DNA of 64,000 bases from Breviolum minutum Mf 1.05b.01 (taxonomy: Eukaryota > Sar > Dinophyceae > Suessiales > Symbiodiniaceae): assembly GCA_000507305.1 (NCBI GenBank), contig DF239215.1, positions 403,291 through 467,290 of the forward strand, read 5' to 3'. The translations under genes and the position numbers were made by a program. Shown here one piece after another: positions 58,001-64,000 of this stretch (its first letter is position 1; each line of letters begins with the position of its first letter). Under the pieces are notes generated by a model. It was not told the origin of the DNA. It searched no databases and saw only the letters and a program-made list of their open reading frames with translations.

Positions 58001-59304
58001 TGGATCAAGTCTATTGAAACACGGCATGAACATATCACAAAGGGGAGAAAAAAGTGGAAAGTAGATTGGAAATAAACTATAAGTATCTATAAGTACTGTC
58101 TATCTTTCTTTTTGTGAAGGCTTTCAAAATCCTTACAGTCCCGATGCCAAGTTGTTCATCAAGCATTTAAATGGCATTTGCATCGTGGAGAAACCAATTC
58201 AGAAAGTGATCCATACCTTCCTGCAGGCTTCGGAAACTTAATAGCAATAGCATGTAGTCTGTGACAAGTCGTCATGTTTCCGTTGAATGTTTGCATTCTG
58301 AAGTGGGCCGTTTCCAAGTTCCCTTCATCATGTCATCTTCAAAAGACGCAACAATTGTATATGTATATGCAAATTTGGGAGGCTGGAGTAGCAGCATGTT
58401 CGTTTGAAATACGCATGTTTTTGAATCGTGGTTCTCGAATACAAGCACCTAAGAGACCTTCCAGAACGATCCTGAACGCAAGTAGCAAAACTGAATATAC
58501 GCAAAACTGAACAGTACACCAATGGAATTCACCTCCCAAAAAGGAAGCAAGTGGATCCCTCAAATCGAGAGATTTTCTACATGTTCCTTTTCATTGACAT
58601 CCGTTTGAGCAAGTGCCCAAGCCAACCTCTTCTGTCTCCAGTTCAGGTTCCGGTTGGGAGTCCTATCCAAGGGAACCCACCCAAACTTGATTCATGGGAA
58701 GTAAGCCCCAATCCAAGTATGAAAAGACCGCAACCCGAGACTCCACGTGAATCCTACCGTCATGCTACACCTGGTGAGATGTTTACAGTCTCCTTTTCTA
58801 GTTTGTGACACACCTGTAGCATTCTGGCATCACCCACAGTACCTTTCAAAAGATTGAAGCATGTCACTCTACACAAGGCTGCAACTTCCTTTACCCTCTG
58901 TGATTTTTGATACTATATCATTCATATGAAAGGATACAACAGGTACATTGTATAATCATGTATAATCAATGGCACCCCCAAACCCTTGATTGATCCATTC
59001 TTGGGGTCCAATAATTCATGAGCCACTCCCAAATTCGGGAGCAAACTATACAGAAAATATCATCAACCGACCCGTTCTAAAAAGGTTCTTCATCTCGCAG
59101 GGTCGCAAGGAATTGCATACGCCCCCACTTGCCCATCACTTACGCGGCCACTGTGCCAGCTTACGCCGCGTGGAGATTCCTCCCAAAATGTTGCTTATCT
59201 GCCAGCTTAAGCTGACTTCCGCATCTCAGGGTTTTACTTACGCACACATTCTTATGACCACCTCCTACCACATGAAGGGGGGTCTATAGCATGGCTCAGC
59301 TATA

Positions 59305-59395
59305 CATTCTTTGCCACTGGCGATGTTTGGCCTTCGGTGATTCGTCCACAGGTGCAGGGTCTTCCGCCTTGCGATACAAAAAGCACAGGCGATGT
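59305..59395 (-). CDS. Coding block resembling the one at 9.8 kb (approximate)
   Basis: Reads RLCFLYRKAEDPAPVDESPK, then AKHRQWQRM. Shares RKA(x)nAPVDE with the block at 9,842-9,705. Not recognised. Confidence 0.5.
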
Positions 59396-59883
59396 TCAAC
59401 AAGGGAACCCATCAAAAACGTTTTCGGGGATACCGGACTTCTGTCTCCATCATTGGAGCACAGGGTTCGAAGACATGGTTTCTTTCATGTTTTTTTCAGA
59501 ATAATCAAAATCTCAAATTGACATCAATGGAACATAACTGCATCCAAAAACAAATCCTCTTGATTTAATGATAAGTTTTCCTTCAAGCCATCTGCTAAAT
59601 CATTGATCCCAAAGGCTTGTCAACTGCACCGTCCTCGGTTTTCAGATCTACCACGGCTGGAGTATCTGTCCATTCTTCAGGTAAATCTGCGTCCTGCCAG
59701 GTTTCGTTGAGTCAAAGGGCTGTTGGCTACATACCAAAACGGTTATTGAAATGGCACCTGAAATTGGCACCTAGTAGTCACAAAAACTAGGGCTCTCACC
59801 TGGTTGGAAAGCATTTCCTTTTGGGGTCCTGAGAAGGTTCGCCTCAGTCTATATAATGGAGTCTATATTCATGGCGTAGATCC

Positions 59884-60012
59884 GTACTGATGGCTAAAAT
59901 CCTGCACCATTTGAATGCGGTCATTTACCCTATGATTTACAGGATTTATACATCCAATCTTGTAGCTAGTGGTAACATATGTAACATCAACAGTGGTGCA
60001 GAAACCTGCCGT
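59884..60012. mobile_element. Small TIR element (MITE family A, copy 4, diverged)
   Basis: Left end GTACTGATGGCTAAAATCCTG, interior GATTTACAGGATTTATACATC as in copy 1, right end AACATCAACAGT. About 125 bp and eroded at the right. Confidence 0.5.
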
Positions 60013-60619
60013 GAATGCTATGCAACAGTATGATTTATAGCACCCCACCCATCCATTTTCCAACTTGCAGACTTTGTGACTGTGAAGCGCTATCTTTCCG
60101 TGACCATGCGTGTCAGGGTCAGTATGTCATGAGCTGCAGCAAAGACAACTTTATCCTATCCTATTTACGGGGTGATAGTTCCACAGTGGCTTGTGACAAC
60201 CCTTCTCTTGTTGAATTCTTGCATTCTGGGGTTCCAGGATTCTTTTGCAGTTGCTTGCTGCCATCAAATGTAGTATATCGTCGTCAATCTAAGATGTTGG
60301 CAAGTGGTTGCTGTATTCAGGGTTTATGCTTGCACAGCAATGGCATGGTTGCCTCTCTTTGAAAAGACTAGTCGCACATGGGAAGACCAAACAATTCCCA
60401 ATGGCAAAATAGTTGTAATTTCTTCAGGATCAAAGGTATAGCGTATGTGAAGCAAAGTTGTGACAAAACATGCGTATATGATAATGTTCTTATGTGTGAA
60501 TATAAATATAGATATATTACAGATATACACATGCAATACATATTCAAAAAACAACTTATATACAACAGACATATGACAGTATATGACATTTGGACCACCC
60601 AGGCCAGTGGGAAAGTCAC

Positions 60620-60740
60620 ATTTTGTAAGGGTTGGATCTCGGGCTCCTTCTCTTCTGGTGTCGGCTCAGGCTTGACGTGCACAGCTTCCTCCTTTGATGG
60701 TGATGATTCAGCCATCTCCTCTTCCTCGTGATCGTGCTCC
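60620..60740 (-). CDS. Exon encoding an acidic low-complexity segment
   Basis: Entered at CATGTCAG|, reads QEHDHEEEEMAESSPSKEEA, then VHVKPEPTPEEKEPEIQP, with donor AAAAT|GTGACT. Likely a disordered linker or tail. Not recognised. Confidence 0.55.
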
Positions 60741-60901
60741 TGACATGGAGTATTGACACCGAATGCATTGAAAAAAGAGATGAATTCAATCTCTTGGACC
60801 CGATTTCATGCACAACCAAAAAAAGAAAAAATATGAAAAAAAGATCTCGTCCTCACACTTCCAGGGTTTTCTTGTTCATTGGTATGTGTTCATGAACGTA
60901 T

Positions 60902-60972
60902 CGTTGATACTGCACCACTTCAGAAGTAATACCACCCAGGGGGTACAGGATTTCTTCCATCAACAGTGCACA
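60902..60972. mobile_element. Small TIR element (MITE family A, copy 5, internally deleted)
   Basis: About 71 bp. The right end is intact (ACAGGATTTCTTCCATCAAC, then AGTGC); the left end keeps only CGTTGATACTGCACCAC. Confidence 0.55.
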
Positions 60973-61254
60973 TCAAGAAGAATATATCTAGATAAAGTAC
61001 TGCAATACTGTATGCATATATGTAACATAGTACTATCCTGCTGATCTGACCCTGGAAAAAAACACTGACTTTTTCTACCTGCTCATATTTGGTAGGAAAA
61101 AAGCCGAGAGTTCATCTTCGGCAGGTAAGAATGGAATATAATATAGTAATGTATCATATGTGTACAGTGTATATGTTATGAATATATATATATATACATC
61201 AGCATCATAGACCGAAGCATAACTTCTTTTGCACTCCAACCACTACACAACTTT

Positions 61255-61357
61255 CACTCGGCAGCTTCGACTTCCGTTCCGAATCCCTCCAGGAAATCTT
61301 CGGCACCTCGTCATGCATGTGCAAAGAGTTGTCCTCAACCAGCCCGACCAGGTGTTT
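61255..61357 (-). CDS. Coding block of an unidentified gene (approximate ends)
   Basis: Reads LVGLVEDNSLHMHDEVPKI, then SWRDSERKSKLPSE. Not recognised. Confidence 0.5.
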
Positions 61358-61504
61358 TCAACAGCAAAACATGAGTTTTACATGCATTATTTATGCTTCA
61401 CGGATCAAATTCAGATCATTCAGATCATGTATGATACTGTTGATAGCTGAACTCCTGCAAACTGATATGCAGTTATTTTATTACCGTAATTTCAAAACTA
61501 TTTG

Positions 61505-61665
61505 TTGGATTTCATAATCAGGTCCATCAATGGTCCATTGCAACTGGAAGCTGAAGTCATGACGATTTGTAAAAGGAATCAAAGCCTCCAGGCTTCCATT
61601 CTGTTTTTGTTGGAAGGTTATGAGAGCTGCACCTGGAGAAAGAAACCCAACGGGCCTCTGAGTGT
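61505..61665 (-). CDS. Coding block of an unidentified gene (approximate ends)
   Basis: Reads RPVGFLSPGAALITFQQKQN, then GSLEALIPFTNRHDFSFQLQ and WTIDGPDYEIQQIV. Upstream of the 61,357 block on the same strand. Not recognised. Confidence 0.55.
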
Positions 61666-62028
61666 GCAAGGGCTATGGAGAAACAGGATTCCTATACGTT
61701 CCGAGATATCTGAAAACCCTTGATGAATCATATAGGAGCTCTATGCTGAAACCGAAATTGGTTGCGAGATCTCCCAAAGAGCTTTGTTCCCTCTAAAAGA
61801 TTTACCGTCTGGTCCTACGAACTCAAACACGTTACTTTTTGCCATGCATTGACTCGCTTGCAAAAATTGGTCAACCGCTACCCTACATAGAATCTCCCAC
61901 ACCTACATCCCCAGTTAAGAAGCGTGTTGGTATCCCTGCATGAGAGGCTAATGTGGTTTGGGAGGGTGCCAAAAGATCTTCATGAATTCATTCGAAATCA
62001 TCTTGCTGACAGCCTTGACGCGCTGATC

Positions 62029-62029
<1 letters not shown>

Positions 62030-62078
<49 letters not shown>

Positions 62079-62079
62079 C
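62030..62079. repeat. (CAA)n microsatellite
   Basis: About 16 CAA units. It lies in a 110-codon plus-strand open frame (61,924-62,256) where it reads poly-Asn, followed by NCPQCDLLLDADSPLPD; the minus strand is also open on its left side. Whether either is translated is unclear. Confidence 0.9.
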
Positions 62080-62279
62080 CACCAGGCGATGCGAACCATC
62101 AGGAACTGTCCTCAATGTGATTTACTTCTTGATGCTGATTCACCACTTCCTGATGTTGGTGAACATGCTCTTTATGGTTGTCCTGCAAAACTGGCGATTG
62201 AGCAAAACAAACAGGTCGGGAGAGGTAGCTTCAACCATCTTGCCCCAGGTGATTGAAATGAAACACTGCAGCAAGGGAA

Positions 62280-63440
62280 AACAAAATAATTCAAAATAGT
62301 TTAATCAACGCAAACCCATCACACTTCTATCTATGATCAGCCCTGTCGTTGTCATCATGTTCTTTATTATCACCAAATGGTAGAACTACGCTATGATAGC
62401 TGTTGAGCTAGGGACATCCAATTCACATCCAATCCATGTTCCAAGTTGCCAAGGTTGCCACCATAGATCATGGTAGCCATGCTAAACATGCCAACATTAT
62501 TATGCAACCAATTTGAACCAATCACTTGAAGTGTAGGCAGCTAATTACAAATCCACACATGCAACTTCTCAAACGCAATCAAATCGCCACTCACTCTTCA
62601 CAAAATGTGTACCTAAAATGAATCCTGCGTTAAATTCTCATGAAAACCCCTATTGAAAGTATGAATCCACTTGCCATTCATGTCACATGTCAGGTTTATA
62701 TCGCTCCATCCATTTCGCCGGTCCAGATTCACATGGGTGTTGTGCACGTTGTGGACATGATTGATCGTGGCCTCAGGGTGTCATCAAGCGACACAGGACC
62801 CATGGTGAGATGGAAATAAATATCAACACAAAAAGACTGTTTGAATCGAACACAAATGAAAGGTCACCAGGAAAATCCGACAAAACACAAAATTCAGTTT
62901 CAGTTGTACTTCCTAACAAAAAGTCGTTGATGTGTGACTTGAGCAAATAACAAACTGAAAGCAATGATATTGGGAATTTTCCTGCAGTGCATAGAGTACA
63001 CACAGTCGACAAATGATCCTTTCATCCTTTTCCTTTCTTTGAAGAAGGACTACTGTAGACTGTTTGAGGAGGGTCAACACCAGCAAAATGAAAAATGAGA
63101 CAAACATTTTGCACTTGGAGGAAACACATTTGAACCAGGAAAGACTCCTAGAACGACTGTTTCGTATTATGCGTCTAGTCTAGACTCAAAATTTCCAGCT
63201 GAGATATCAACTTAAATCCTCTCATTATCTGGGTGAAATATCATTGCGTAACCCAAGAATATACAGACCTAAAGTGATATACAGATTGAGTCTAAAGTGG
63301 GAAGATTCCAATGGAACATCAGTTGTCACCTCAACTTGTGGTCAACTTGTCGCTGAAGGTCAAACTCCAAGATTGCACCAAAATTAAAAAATTGTCAGAT
63401 TGTTGGTTTGGATAGTTGCTTGGATAATGGAGTTCAGAAG
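62280..63440. other. No firm gene; intron or intergenic
   Basis: Two overlapping minus-strand open frames at 62,773-63,107 lack good splice signals. Nothing else supportable. Confidence 0.45.
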
Positions 63441-63458
63441 GGAATCCCTCCTAGATAC

Positions 63459-63512
63459 CTCATGGAGGTCTAAGGTCCTTGCCGGTGGGGGCACTCCAGA
63501 TCCAGCCATGGC
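63459..63512 (-). CDS. Short exon of an unidentified gene
   Basis: 18 codons in phase 0 between CCCAAG| and CATGAG|GTATCT, reading AMAGSGVPPPARTLDLHE. Not recognised. Confidence 0.5.
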
Positions 63513-63839
63513 CTTGGGCAAAATTGTCACAGGGCCAATCTGAAAATCAATGAAAATGCTTAGTATCCCCAAAAAAGAATTTAGATGGTCCAAAAACCCT
63601 CCTGTTTTCTAAGGGATGCTGGGAGTATACTATATATATTGGGATCAAACAACGAATCTTCGTTTTAGGGGTACCACTTTCGACTACTGAGTACCTTCAC
63701 TGCTGACAACCAACTTAAGGCCATGACTCCATAGTCCACCCCCTGTCGGGTGCACGAGTCCATGGACAGCCGTAACCACACGTGGGCATGTTGATCAAAT
63801 AAATTATGGTTGAGTGATGTTGCACTGATCAATGCATGA

Positions 63840-64000
63840 ATGAACCAAGGAACGAACGAAGGAACGAAGGAACAAAGGAAGGAAGGAAGGAAGGAAGGCA
63901 GGCAGGCAGGAAGGAAGGAAGGAAGGAGTGAAGGAGTGAAGGAGTGAATGAATGAAGGAATGAAGGAATGAAGGAATGAAGGAATGAAGGAATGAAGGAA
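63840..64000. repeat. Evolving GAAG/GGAAT short tandem repeat, running off the right edge
   Basis: Starts as GAAC/GAAG tetramers, passes through GGCA, GGAA and GAGTGAAG units, and becomes a regular 8-mer GGAATGAA. The full length is not visible. Confidence 0.9.

Noticed and set aside
1-64000. tRNA, rRNA, riboswitch and bacterial-type terminator signals
   Set aside because: No cloverleaf, rRNA core or similar structure was recognised by eye; weak hairpins were not counted.

Overview
This window looks like nuclear DNA of a dinoflagellate, most likely a Symbiodiniaceae-type alga; the species cannot be fixed from sequence alone. The evidence is: coding sequence cut into many short exons in AT-rich introns; introns that begin GT, GC or GA and end AG, often with a short direct repeat at both ends; nearly all coding signal on one (minus) strand over 64 kb; and a tyrosine-recombinase retroelement with a 'RIGEATNPGP' block. 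There is no bacterial gene organisation, no rRNA or tRNA gene that I can see, and no CRISPR array.

Layout. (1) About 7.2 kb down to the left edge: one minus-strand gene that can be chained exon by exon. It starts with a signal peptide and encodes a secreted protein whose blocks I find familiar but cannot name. (2) 8-44.6 kb: isolated minus-strand exons of several intron-rich genes. The only one I can assign is a kinesin-like motor (37.3-35.9 kb). The rest is intron or intergenic DNA with (TA)n tracts, trinucleotide repeats and small terminal-inverted-repeat elements. (3) 45.0-54.76 kb: a minus-strand tyrosine-recombinase retrotransposon of the DIRS/Ngaro kind, with split direct repeats. Its reading frames are a small membrane protein, a coiled-coil Gag-like protein, a Pol N-terminus, RT C-terminus/RNase H, a C5-type DNA methyltransferase and a tyrosine recombinase. 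The RT palm is missing. RNase H is split by a 4,460-bp element with 33-bp perfect terminal inverted repeats. That insert carries decayed host-gene copies and more than 50 tiny hairpins that share a loop while their stems vary by compensating changes. (4) 54.8-64 kb: more minus-strand exons, two further mobile-element remnants, and a GAAG/GGAAT repeat running off the right edge.

The retroelement lies between minus-strand exons at 55.1-54.85 kb and 44.6 kb, so it is either in an intron or between two head-to-tail genes. The most novel signal is the covarying hairpin family at 48.5-52.3 kb. Next are the TIR insertion, whose ends could also act as GC-AG splice sites, and the GA/GC introns of the two best-resolved genes. 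Exon ends below come from splice signals, reading phase and coding appearance, without transcripts or homology searches; entries marked approximate are coding blocks whose edges are not settled.
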